A stretch of 64,000 bases of DNA from NCBI GenBank assembly GCA_038136035.1, contig JAYPYV010000002.1, positions 1 through 64,000 on the forward strand, given 5' to 3'. The notes beneath the pieces are model-generated. The model was not told where the DNA came from and ran no database searches. It saw only the letters and a program-made list of their open reading frames with translations. The stretch is from UBA9926 sp023261215. Lineage in GTDB: Bacteria > Pseudomonadota > Gammaproteobacteria > Pseudomonadales > Azotimanducaceae. Shown piece after piece: positions 54,919-63,509 of this stretch. Position 1 is the stretch's first letter. Every line of letters begins with the position of its first letter. Both the position numbers and the translations under genes were made by a program.

Positions 54919-55532
54919 ATGAAAATTGGTCTGGGTATTTTTGCCACCGACTACACGATCGATATCGGTGAGCTCGCCATGCTCGCAGAATCGAATGGGT
55001 TCGAGTCTCTTTTAATTCCAGAGCATACCCATATTCCAACATCCAGGCAGAGTCCTTGGCCAGGTGGCGCAGACCTCCCCAAGGAGTACTACCACACCTT
55101 CGATCCCTTTGTGGCGCTTGCAATCGCGGCTGCGAAAACATCAACGCTAAAACTTGGAACCGGCATCTGCTTACTCCCGCAAAGAGACACCATTACCACA
55201 GCAAAATCAGTCGCGAGCCTAGAAAGACTCTCGAATGGACGATTCATTTTTGGTGTTGGCGCGGGCTGGAATCGAGAGGAACTCGAGCATCATGGAACGG
55301 CCTTTTCCACGAGATTCAAACGCCTAGAGGAACAGCTCGCAGCGTGTCGCTTGCTCTGGGGCGACGGCGCCGCTCGGTTCAAAGGCGACCATGTCAACTT
55401 CAGTGAATCGGTCTGTGCCCCAAAACCATTGGGACACGTACCGATTCTTATCGGCGGCGAATCTGACCACACCTTGCGACGCATTGCTCGCCTAGGTGAC
55501 GGTTGGCTACCCCGAGCGCGCCATGGATTCGA
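54919..55532 (+). CDS. LLM class F420-dependent oxidoreductase (fifth), 3' end lost in gap
   Basis: The N-terminal 204 residues of a luciferase-like protein, starting MKIGLGIFATDYTID. The GFESLLIPEHTHIP, SNGRFIFGVGAGWN and GHVPILIGGESDHTLRR segments match the TIGR03619-like branch of predicted F420 enzymes. GAGGGGG lies before the ATG. The reading frame runs into the 100-N gap, so the last 80-100 residues are missing. It follows the SDR directly. Confidence 0.85.
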
Positions 55533-55632
55533 NNNNNNNNNNNNNNNNNNNNNNNNNNNNNNNNNNNNNNNNNNNNNNNNNNNNNNNNNNNNNNNNNNNN
55601 NNNNNNNNNNNNNNNNNNNNNNNNNNNNNNNN
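55533..55632. other. Assembly gap (100 N)
   Basis: 100 undetermined bases that cut the ends of two convergent genes, the LLM enzyme and the TPP enzyme. The real gap size is unknown and may hold other sequence. Confidence 0.99.
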
Positions 55633-57096
55633 TCGCACGGCATCAAGCCCCATGCCCTGCGCCAACTTTACGAAATCCAAATCCGGTTCGCCTAAATCCA
55701 ACATTTTCAGCGTCTCGCGATCCATCGATTGTGCACCCACTCTGGAAAGTTCAACTTGTAAAATCTGATACTTCCTATTGGCAAAAATGACGACACAGAT
55801 ATCGAGTTGTTCACGGACCATGGTCCAGAGCGCTTGGATGGTGTACATCGCCCCACCGTCGCCATGCAGGCATACCACCTTTCGATGCTCATCGGCCACC
55901 GCGGCGCCGATGGATACCGGCAGCCCATAGCCAATCGATCCCCCGGTGAGAGAGATCCAGTCGTGAGGTTCGCTCGCACGCGTCATAGGCCCAAGAAACG
56001 CACCCGACGTCGCGCTTTCGTCCACAACAATGGCATTCGTCGGCAGATAATGACCCACCGCACGGGCAATCGCTTCAGGCCCAAACTCACCGGTCGACAA
56101 CTCAGGCTTCGCAAGCACGATACGCTGAGCCGACACACCGGCGCCGCCCACTTCATGAGCCAACCGTGTCAGCGCATCAAGGGCATCATCTTCGACGGCA
56201 GCCAGCGTATGGCATTGACAATTTTCTGGGTAAAACTCGCTTGGCTTACCCGGATAGGCAAAAAAACCAACCGGCGCTTTGGTCCCCACCATAATCAACT
56301 GATCTGCGGCTTCAAGTTGGACGGTTGCTTGCTCGGCAAAGTAGCCCAATCGCTCAATGTCAGCTCGCCCTTCGCCTCGCGCCACTTTCGGCGTGAAGGT
56401 GTCACAAAAAACCTTTGCGCCCGTGGCCTGACAAATCTGGTTCGCTAGCGCCAATCCCTCTTCGCACAGGGCTTGGTTTGACATCAGCAGGTACGTGGTT
56501 CTACCGTTCTTGAGCCACTCACTGGCTGTGCGAACCATCGACTCGTCAACCGAGGGTCGTTTAGGCACCGGCAACGCATCAACGGGCGCAACTGACTCGT
56601 CCCAGGCGCAGTCTGCGGGGATGATCAAAGTCGCAATCTGACCGGGAGCGGATTGCGCTACTTGGGCTGCCTCTGCAGCAGCTTGGGGTAACTTTGCCGC
56701 TGAAGGCACGGTCTGAAACCAGTGAGATACGGGCGCAGACAACCCTTCGATATCTGAATTCAGAGGCGCATCATATTTCTTATGGTAAGTTGCATGATCA
56801 CCGATCAGGTTGATCACCGGGGAATAGGCTTTTTTGGCATTGTGTAGGTTCGCCGACGCATTAGAGAGACCAGGCCCCAAATGAAGTAACGTCAGCGCGG
56901 GTTTGCCTGCAATACGGGCGTACCCGTCTGCAGCACCTGAACACACGCCTTCAAACAGTCCCAAAACAGCGCGCATCTCTGGATTCTTGCCAATGGCCGA
57001 GACCATGTGCATCTCCGACGTGCCAGGGTTAGCAAAACAAACCTCAACCCCTGCATTAAGGAGCGTGTGCAACATACTCTCAGCGCCATTCATCAT
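55633..57096 (-). CDS. TPP-dependent enzyme of the acetolactate synthase type, 3' end lost in gap
   Basis: About 488 residues of a thiamine pyrophosphate enzyme with the N-terminal PYR-domain Glu in GLFEGVCSGAADGYAR, NLIGDHA, and the TPP-binding motif GDGGAMYTIQALWT, ending near ANRKYQI. The order matches acetolactate synthase and benzoylformate decarboxylase-like enzymes. The missing C-terminus would contain the substrate-selecting residues, so the reaction (carboligation or decarboxylation) is undecided. AAGGAT precedes the ATG. It lacks a linked small subunit, which argues against the housekeeping acetohydroxyacid synthase. Confidence 0.82.
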
Positions 57097-57264
57097 CGGA
57101 TATCCTTTCTTACTTTAGGCCAGCAATATACCGACCTCGCCCGCCCCGCACCAGCGACAGCCCGTCATTTTGCCGCGTCTTTTTTGCACGCCTGGTCCAG
57201 AAACGCAGGCGGGGTTATGAATCGAGCCACCTTCGCGGCAAAGGCCTATGCTAAAGTCACGACC

Positions 57265-58713
57265 ATGGAAACAAGCGTCCAATTCGAACAAACGTACCGG
57301 CAACTGCCCGAACGTTTTTACTCCAACGAGTACGCAAAGGCAGCCAGCGCGCCCTCATTGCTCGCCTTTAATGAGGATCTAGCCGCCTCTCTGGGTTTAC
57401 CCAAAAATTGGATCGCAGATGAAGAGGTCCTGGCCCTTCTTTCGGGACGCCGTCAACTCGAAGATCCTCCCCCACTTTCAATGCATTATGCCGGCCATCA
57501 ATTTGGCCATTTCAATCCCTCGCTGGGTGATGGTAGGGCCATCTTGATCGGCGAGATCGTCAGCCCTGACGGGCGGCGCTTCGATGTGCAACTTAAAGGC
57601 AGCGGCCCCACAACGCATTCTCGAGGTGGAGATGGCCTTGCGCCCCTCGGGCCTGTGATTCGAGAGTATTTGATGTCGGAATTTATGTTCCGTGTTGGCG
57701 TGCCGACGTCCAGGAGTCTTGCAGCCATCGCAACCGGCGATTCGGTCTATCGTGAGCGAACGGAACCTGGCGGTATCTTGACGCGGGTCGCGAGCAGCCA
57801 CATCCGGTTTGGTACATTCCAATATTTCGCAGCAAGAGCAGACCAAGACGCACTCGAACGACTCGTGACCTATGTGATTGACCGTCACTACCCGGAATGT
57901 GCGGCAGCAGAACAACCCGCTTTGGCTTTGCTCGAGGCCATTACCCTGCGAACGGCTCGCCTCATCGCCGCTTGGCAAGCGCTCGGCTTTATCCATGGCG
58001 TGATGAATACTGACAACATGTTGATTTGTGGGGAAACCATCGATTACGGGCCTTGCGCGCTGATGGATACCTTTCGCGCAGATCAGGTCTTCAGCTCGAT
58101 TGATCAAGGCAGTCGCTATGCGTTCCACCAGCAGCCCGGCATTGGTCAATGGAACCTCATGGCACTGGCTGACGCATTGCTCCCCATGATCAGAGGCGAT
58201 CAAGACACGAAGATTGCGCTCGCAAAGGGTGCACTTGAAACTTACGCACCCGCATTTCAGGCGGCATACGCCGCTCAAACTGCAGCCAAACTTGGCCTAG
58301 CCCACGAAGAAGCGCCGCGAGAAAGCGAATCACAGTTCCAGTCTCTCCTCGTGTGTATGCAATCCAACCAACTGGATTACACCCAAACCTTCATTGAGCT
58401 CGAGCGTGGCCTCTTGGAAGAAGCGCCCGTGCGTGAATCACTGAAGCCTTGGTTCGATGATTGGCTAAAGACGTTACCGCTCGACAAAGACTCGGCGATC
58501 CGAGCCATGCGGCTGGCTAATCCCTCCATTATCGCGCGCAATCATCAAATCGAGTTCGCCATCGCAGAGGCGTACCAAAAGAATGATCTGTCTCGGTTTC
58601 ATGGGCTCTTGGGCGCCATCAAAACGCCGTTTGACCGCACCCATCTCGAGAGCCCCTTCGCAACTCCGCCTCAGCCTGAGGAAACGGTACTCCGGACTTT
58701 TTGCGGGACCTAA
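57265..58713 (+). CDS. selO: SelO/YdiU family protein adenylyltransferase
   Basis: A pseudokinase that transfers AMP to proteins, in E. coli during redox stress. From ATG 57265 it has 482 residues, near E. coli SelO's 478. The GHQFGHFNPSLGDGRAILIGE block, the Lys in VQLKGSGPTTHSRGGDG, HGVMNTDNM and TIDYGP are conserved. The C-terminus ends in TFCGT, keeping the Cys that is selenocysteine in eukaryotic SelO. ATG 57217 is an alternative start. No clear Shine-Dalgarno sequence is seen; a TATGCT lies 17 nt upstream and could be a -10 box for a near-leaderless transcript. Confidence 0.93.
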   Translation: METSVQFEQTYRQLPERFYSNEYAKAASAPSLLAFNEDLAASLGLPKNWIADEEVLALLSGRRQLEDPPPLSMHYAGHQFGHFNPSLGDGRAILIGEIVSPDGRRFDVQLKGSGPTTHSRGGDGLAPLGPVIREYLMSEFMFRVGVPTSRSLAAIATGDSVYRERTEPGGILTRVASSHIRFGTFQYFAARADQDALERLVTYVIDRHYPECAAAEQPALALLEAITLRTARLIAAWQALGFIHGVMNTDNMLICGETIDYGPCALMDTFRADQVFSSIDQGSRYAFHQQPGIGQWNLMALADALLPMIRGDQDTKIALAKGALETYAPAFQAAYAAQTAAKLGLAHEEAPRESESQFQSLLVCMQSNQLDYTQTFIELERGLLEEAPVRESLKPWFDDWLKTLPLDKDSAIRAMRLANPSIIARNHQIEFAIAEAYQKNDLSRFHGLLGAIKTPFDRTHLESPFATPPQPEETVLRTFCGT

Positions 58714-58718
58714 AAAGA

Positions 58719-59987
58719 CTAAGCGGCCAGCGCTTGATCCAGATCCGCCAAGATATCGTCGATGTGTTCAATACCCACACACAACCGAATCATGCCGGGC
58801 GTCACCCCAGCGGCCAATTGTTCTTCTGGCGTCAATTGTCGATGGGTCGTTGAGGCGGGATGACAGGCCAACGATTTCGCATCACCGATGTTAACCAGTC
58901 GCTTGAATAGCCCGAGCGCATCGTAAAAACGAACCGCCGCATCGAATCCGCCCTTAATTTCAAAAGTCATCAGCGAGGCAGGCTTACCCCCGCAGTACTT
59001 TTGAGCGAGATCGTAATAGGGACTAGACGGGAGTCCTGCAAAATGGACTTGATCCACTTTGTCGTGCCCTCCCAAGTGCTCAGCCACTTTCATCGCGTTG
59101 TCGCAGTGACGCTCCATGCGCAGCGACAAAGTTTCTATCCCTTGCAATAGTAAAAATGCGTTAAAGGGTGACAAGGCCGCGCCCGTATTTCGCAAAGGCA
59201 CGGTTCGAGCTCGGCCGATATACGCGGCTGGCCCGAGCGCCTCGGTGTATACCACGCCATGATACGAGGGCTCTGGTGTCGTCAACATAGGGAATCGCTC
59301 GGCGTGCTCGGCCCAGGGGAACTGACCACCATCTACAATCGCGCCGCCCAATGAATTACCGTGACCACCCATATATTTGGTCAACGAGTGCACGACGATA
59401 TCAGCGCCATAACTGATCGGTTTGATCAACATGGGCGTCGCGACCGTGTTGTCGACGATCAGCGGCACACCGTGCGCATGCGCCATCGCCGCGACCGCTT
59501 CTATGTCAACGATATTCCCTGCGGGGTTGCCGATCGATTCACAAAAAACCGCTGCGGTCTGATCGTCAATCAATGCCGCGAGCGACTCTGGCGCGTCGTT
59601 GGCCGCGAAGCGCACTTCGATTCCTTGTTTTGGCAGCATGTGGGCAAACAATGTATAGGTTCCGCCATAAAGCTGTGGCGGCGAGACAATATTTTTGCCC
59701 GCTTCTGCAAGCGTCAAAATCGCGTAGTGAATCGCGGCACTGCCAGCGCTCACCCCAAGCGCACCGACGCCGCCCTCCAAATCCGCAACTCGTTTCTCGA
59801 GGACATCCGTCGTTGGATTCATCAGTCGCGTGTAAATATTCCCGGGCACTGCGAGGTTAAAGAGATCCGCGCCATGCTGCGCATTATCAAACTCGTAAGC
59901 CACTGTTTGGTAAATCGGTGTAGCGACCGAGTGGGTGGTTGGGTCCGTTTCATACCCCGAGTGGATCAGTTTCGTTTCGTCGCGCAT
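58719..59987 (-). CDS. metY: O-acetylhomoserine sulfhydrylase (MetY)
   Basis: Makes homocysteine from O-acetylhomoserine and sulfide with PLP. It is a 422-residue Cys/Met-metabolism PLP enzyme with TRLMNPTTDVLEKRVADLEGG, the PLP Lys in SLTKYMGGHGNS and SLACHPASTTH. The length, with its extra insert relative to cystathionine gamma-lyase, fits MetY. GAGGAG is 6 nt before the ATG at 59987. It is 5 bp from the convergent selO. It could consume sulfide also used by the adjacent sulfur-oxidation genes. A hairpin lies in its leader. Confidence 0.93.
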   Translation of the reverse strand: MRDETKLIHSGYETDPTTHSVATPIYQTVAYEFDNAQHGADLFNLAVPGNIYTRLMNPTTDVLEKRVADLEGGVGALGVSAGSAAIHYAILTLAEAGKNIVSPPQLYGGTYTLFAHMLPKQGIEVRFAANDAPESLAALIDDQTAAVFCESIGNPAGNIVDIEAVAAMAHAHGVPLIVDNTVATPMLIKPISYGADIVVHSLTKYMGGHGNSLGGAIVDGGQFPWAEHAERFPMLTTPEPSYHGVVYTEALGPAAYIGRARTVPLRNTGAALSPFNAFLLLQGIETLSLRMERHCDNAMKVAEHLGGHDKVDQVHFAGLPSSPYYDLAQKYCGGKPASLMTFEIKGGFDAAVRFYDALGLFKRLVNIGDAKSLACHPASTTHRQLTPEEQLAAGVTPGMIRLCVGIEHIDDILADLDQALAA

Positions 59988-60008
59988 GGACATCTCCTCA
60001 TTGTTGGC

Positions 60009-60031
60009 AGCCCAACGAACCAAGCTGGGCT
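60009..60031 (-). promoter_or_regulatory. Leader hairpin upstream of metY
   Basis: On the minus strand, AGCCCA and TGGGCT pair around an 11-nt loop just upstream of the GAGGAG ribosome binding site of metY. It may affect translation. No SAM or SAH riboswitch consensus could be completed around it. Confidence 0.3.
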
Positions 60032-60207
60032 TTATTGATAAATACTTCGGATTTCTGATTCATCATCCAGCGCACTGGCTTGCGCGCTTCACGGCCCGAA
60101 GCTTATCCCACCTGGGGCGCCAAGGTTAGAGCGATAGGTTCCTTGCTTATAGCCTTTTCTTAGGATCGCATCGGGCCCCTTGGCACTCGAACGTGCCGCT
60201 ACCTCAC

Positions 60208-61005
60208 TCATCGCCTGATGGCGGGCGATTCTAAGGTCAAGCCACCCGCCCGCCACGCAAGATAGAGTTCAACACTCAAGTAAATCTCCGAGCCTAAAGG
60301 TTGGGGCTCAGCGCGGATACCGGCATCACAGTCCTGTAATCGTCGATGCAAAGACCCGAGCGATTGCCATTCGTAGCGGTAGAGCGGAAAACCGTTGGGG
60401 TGACCTTGGCTGATTAGATCACCCCTCAGTCGCTGTCCTGCACGTTCGTCATGGCATTGACTGCAGGCAAGATTCATCTGCCCTTTACGACGAAAAAAGT
60501 AGTCTCGACCCGCCTGCCAGAAGGGTTTGACTTCTTCTGTCAATGCCACGTTGACTGGCTGGCCCCTCGCTAACTGGCTCACAAACGCGGTGAGCGAGAG
60601 CATCTCTGAAGATTCAAGCGCAAAGGACTCGCGCGCCATCCTCAGTTCTCGACACTGGTTAATCTGCCCTTCCAGATTAATGAGTGTCTGCTGCGAATCT
60701 GACCACCTGGGAAAGCGGGTCGCTGAAGAGGAAAATATCAAATCGCTCGTTTGATGACATGATGCACAAGAGGGTTCTCCTGAATCCGAGGCAAACAATT
60801 GGCGACCCCGTTCGACCCAGAGCCATCCTGGATTCTCAAACTCATCGTCCTGTAGGGCCTTGCTTTCTGGCGTCAACCATTCATAACCGGATCGGACGAG
60901 CACTGGGTCTAAATCTTCGCGATCAGCAAACGACGTGACTTCGTCAGACCAAAGGGGCGCTGAGAACAGCAACATGACCCACACGATGCCTGGGATACGA
61001 ATCAT
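60208..61005 (-). CDS. soxA: SoxA, dihaem c-type cytochrome of the Sox thiosulfate-oxidising system
   Basis: SoxA with SoxX links thiosulfate to the SoxYZ carrier in the periplasm. The 265-residue protein from ATG 61005 has a signal peptide (residues 1-18, ending LWS) and two haem motifs, CASCH and CSQCH, plus the conserved Cys in RLQDCDAGIRA that coordinates the active haem. The start overlaps the soxZ stop as ATGA. A soxB gene usually follows soxA; here the next gene is metY, 220 bp away. Two haem motifs make it the dihaem form. Confidence 0.93.
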   Translation of the reverse strand: MIRIPGIVWVMLLFSAPLWSDEVTSFADREDLDPVLVRSGYEWLTPESKALQDDEFENPGWLWVERGRQLFASDSGEPSCASCHQTSDLIFSSSATRFPRWSDSQQTLINLEGQINQCRELRMARESFALESSEMLSLTAFVSQLARGQPVNVALTEEVKPFWQAGRDYFFRRKGQMNLACSQCHDERAGQRLRGDLISQGHPNGFPLYRYEWQSLGSLHRRLQDCDAGIRAEPQPLGSEIYLSVELYLAWRAGGLTLESPAIRR

Positions 61006-61319
61006 CGATTGATCTCTATCGCGCGCTCTGTTTTGAACGCCTTGCCGTTGAGATCCTTCCACTCAAAATAAAAGGTACCCGCTCGATTCACTCTCGCGAA
61101 AAACGTCAGAAGAGGATTTGCGGCCATCCCAGGGCCCCAATCCGTTTTAAAAACCACCTGCGACTCGAACCGGCAAGAAAAGTGGGCCACGATGTCTCTG
61201 GGAATCGTCCGTCCCATCTCATCGCGTCGATAGCCGCTTTCCATAGGGTGCTGAATCATGGCCTTAATTTCGATCACTTCACCGAGGTCGGCGGATTGAG
61301 GGATGGATATACGAATCAT
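61002..61319 (-). CDS. soxZ: SoxZ, carrier-complex subunit of the Sox system
   Basis: A 105-residue protein with the immunoglobulin-like fold of SoxZ, starting MIRISIPQSADLGEVIEIKAMIQHPMESG in the family style and having FEWKDLNGKAFKTE at the end. It pairs with SoxY, which carries the sulfur substrate on a terminal Cys. It is 9 bp downstream of soxY and overlaps soxA by ATGA, so the three are translated together. Confidence 0.94.
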   Translation of the reverse strand: MIRISIPQSADLGEVIEIKAMIQHPMESGYRRDEMGRTIPRDIVAHFSCRFESQVVFKTDWGPGMAANPLLTFFARVNRAGTFYFEWKDLNGKAFKTERAIEINR

Positions 61320-61328
61320 TTCACGGGC

Positions 61329-61784
61329 TCAAATCACGCAGGCGGCTAGGGTCACGATAGCAAAGACGCGCGCTTCGAATACCCGGCCATCATTCATTTT
61401 TGCTGCAGCCACCACATGTTGAGAGCCGGCCAGCCTGATCCGAGTTTTGACATGCGCACGACCAGACTCGGGCGTTAGCTCCATCCAGGCGATTTCTGAG
61501 ATTGGATTCTCTTCAGCGAAGAGACCAATCGCTTGCACATAGTCATCGCTCGTCATCGGGCTGTCGACCCGGATTTCGACCGGGACCGAGTAGCCATTTT
61601 CGGTCAGTGCTGGGATTTTCAAAGCCACTCGGTCTTGCGCTCGGATGGCTGGGCCAAACCGAGACTCAATCGCTTCCTGCAATCGATCTTGCCTTGAAGC
61701 CCAGGTTTTCACGGGTAGACAGAGCACCGAAACCGCTGCCGCGGACTGCTTGAGTAACTGTCGTCGCTTTAGTGGGCTGTTCAT
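61329..61784 (-). CDS. soxY: SoxY, sulfur carrier with unusual C-terminal arm
   Basis: A 151-residue periplasmic protein with a twin-arginine-like leader (LKRRQLLKQSAAAV). The domain matches SoxY: VPVEIRVDSPMTSDDYVQ, LFAEENP and RIRLAGSQHVVAAAKM. The C-terminus normally ends in GGCGG, whose Cys binds the sulfur intermediate; here it ends TLAACVI, so the Cys and its distance to the end remain but the Gly residues are replaced. It overlaps soxX by ATGA and is 9 bp from soxZ. Confidence 0.9.
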   Translation of the reverse strand: MNSPLKRRQLLKQSAAAVSVLCLPVKTWASRQDRLQEAIESRFGPAIRAQDRVALKIPALTENGYSVPVEIRVDSPMTSDDYVQAIGLFAEENPISEIAWMELTPESGRAHVKTRIRLAGSQHVVAAAKMNDGRVFEARVFAIVTLAACVI

Positions 61785-62105
61785 CTCGATGAGCCAACTT
61801 GTTCTGATAAATAGCGGACCAAATGCTCAATGGTTTCGGGTGGCAATATGGGCTGACCCACATACAACGTCGCCACTTGGTTCAGTCCGTGTGTTCTAAA
61901 GTATGGCGGCATCACCGTTTCTGGATTAAGTCGCGATGCATCAACAATCCGATACCGAATCTGTGCGGGACTCAATCTGGCGCCGACATCCGTTAGATCA
62001 GGACCGAGATCCCCTTGAAACGGCGCAGCCAGCCCCTCGATACGGTGACACAAAACGCAATGCCCCTGATCTCTTTGGAGAAACGCCTCACGACCGATCT
62101 CCGAG
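61781..62105 (-). CDS. soxX: SoxX, c-type cytochrome of the Sox system, 5' end lost in gap
   Basis: The C-terminal 107 residues of SoxX. The haem motif CVLCH (about 62042-62060) is followed by LGPDLTDVGARLSPAQIRYRI and an axial Met in PETVMPPYF, a pattern typical of SoxX. The open frame extends upstream to the edge of the 100-N gap, so the signal peptide and start are missing. SoxX forms a complex with SoxA. It overlaps soxY by 4 bp. Confidence 0.88.
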
Positions 62106-62205
62106 NNNNNNNNNNNNNNNNNNNNNNNNNNNNNNNNNNNNNNNNNNNNNNNNNNNNNNNNNNNNNNNNNNNNNNNNNNNNNNNNNNNNNNNNNNNNNNN
62201 NNNNN
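62106..62205. other. Assembly gap (100 N)
   Basis: 100 undetermined bases between soxX and the FccB-like gene. Both genes are cut by it, and more sequence may be hidden. Confidence 0.99.
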
Positions 62206-63477
62206 GACCTCAGCCGATCGCTCAAACCACGCAGTTGCCTTAACCGCAGTTGCCGCCAGCGACTCTGGGTCGCCCACTTGGCCGGTCTTGATCATCTCGT
62301 TCATCACGATGTGTCCATCGGCTGCGCGGTAGGACCCCTTCAAAGCGTGCGCTTGGCTCCGATGAACAAAAGCAAAACATTGATTTTCGAAAATCGGCGC
62401 CTCATTCGTGCGGCCACGGTACGTATTCACCCAGGCCCGAGCACATTGCTCCGCTTGGTCAATCCCCGCTGCCGCTGATTTTGGCATCGGCGTTAACAGC
62501 GCGGCATCACCGAGCACATACGTATCCGGCAGAAGGTGAGAGGCAAACGTTGATGGGTCCACCGGGCACCAACCGGTGCCATCGGTGAGGCCGATCTTTT
62601 CTGCCAAGGCCCCTGCCTTCTGGTGCGGAATCAAGGAAATCACATCTGCGTGATATTGCTCAAAATCGCTGAGGAGTGTTCTTGAGCCGATATCCACCGC
62701 AATGATGCGACCTTCATCATCAGGTCCTTGTCGCTCGATATAGCCGCTTAACTCTGATTGCCAACAGGCTTCAAACTCCGGTTGCAAGGAGAAACGATGA
62801 TTGCTGTCGAGAATTCGCACCTTTGCCCTGGGTTTCCATTGTTTTAGATATCTCGCAATTAAGGTTGCTCGTTCGTAGGGTGCAGGTGGGCATCGAATGG
62901 GACCGGGCGGAACCGCCACCAAGACGCGCCCGTTGTCTGGCATGGCCCGAAGTTGACGCGCTAATCGCTGAATGTCCTGCCCGCTTGTCCAGGCATGAGG
63001 CATCTGCTCCGCCACTTCAGGACCAAACCCCTCAATAGCCTCCTCACGGAACGAGATGCCCGGCGCTACCAACAACGCGTCATAGTGAAGCCGCTGGCCA
63101 TTAACTAAGTGAATTGTCTTCAAGCCCGGTTCGACATCCAACACTTCCGCATGAAGCAGGACCACCCCCAGCGCTTTCAATCGACGGTAGTCGTAGTGTG
63201 CAAGGGAGACTTCTTGATCAGCCAGCAGACTAAGATTCGCCATGGGACAGGGCGAGTAATGAGTCGAACGTTCAATCAGGACGATCTCAACTTCAGGGGC
63301 CAATTGTTTCAATTCCCGCGCGAATCTTGATCCAGCGTACCCACCACCAATGACGACAAATCGATAGGCTGAATTCGCCGCGAGGGTTCGCCTCAAACCA
63401 AAGATCAGCGGCGCGGCGGCGACGCTCTGGAGCGCCGCCCTACGCGTCATCCTTCCTGTACGTCTGGGTTCAGACAT
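62206..63477 (-). CDS. Flavocytochrome c sulfide dehydrogenase flavoprotein (FccB/SoxF-like), 3' end lost in gap
   Basis: About 424 residues of a periplasmic FAD protein that oxidises sulfide. A twin-arginine leader (MTRRAALQSVAAAPLIFG) precedes the FAD motif VVIGGGYAGSRFA. Two Cys typical of the active-site disulfide in this family are present, in HYSPCPMANLSLL and GTGWCPVDPSTFAS, and LGDAALLTPMPKSAAAG is the second FAD motif. The C-terminal end is in the gap. The usual cytochrome partner, FccA/SoxE, is not seen, unless the gap hides it. ATG 63477 or 63450 may be the start. Confidence 0.9.
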
Positions 63478-63509
63478 CACCCGAATGGGAGCCGCGCGAC
63501 ACGTTCGCG

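Noticed and set aside
57478..58278. 266-codon minus-strand open frame.
   Set aside because: It is antisense to selO, whose motifs are unambiguous.
59361..60038. 225-codon plus-strand open frame.
   Set aside because: It is antisense to metY and rich in His and Arg, as expected for a shadow frame.
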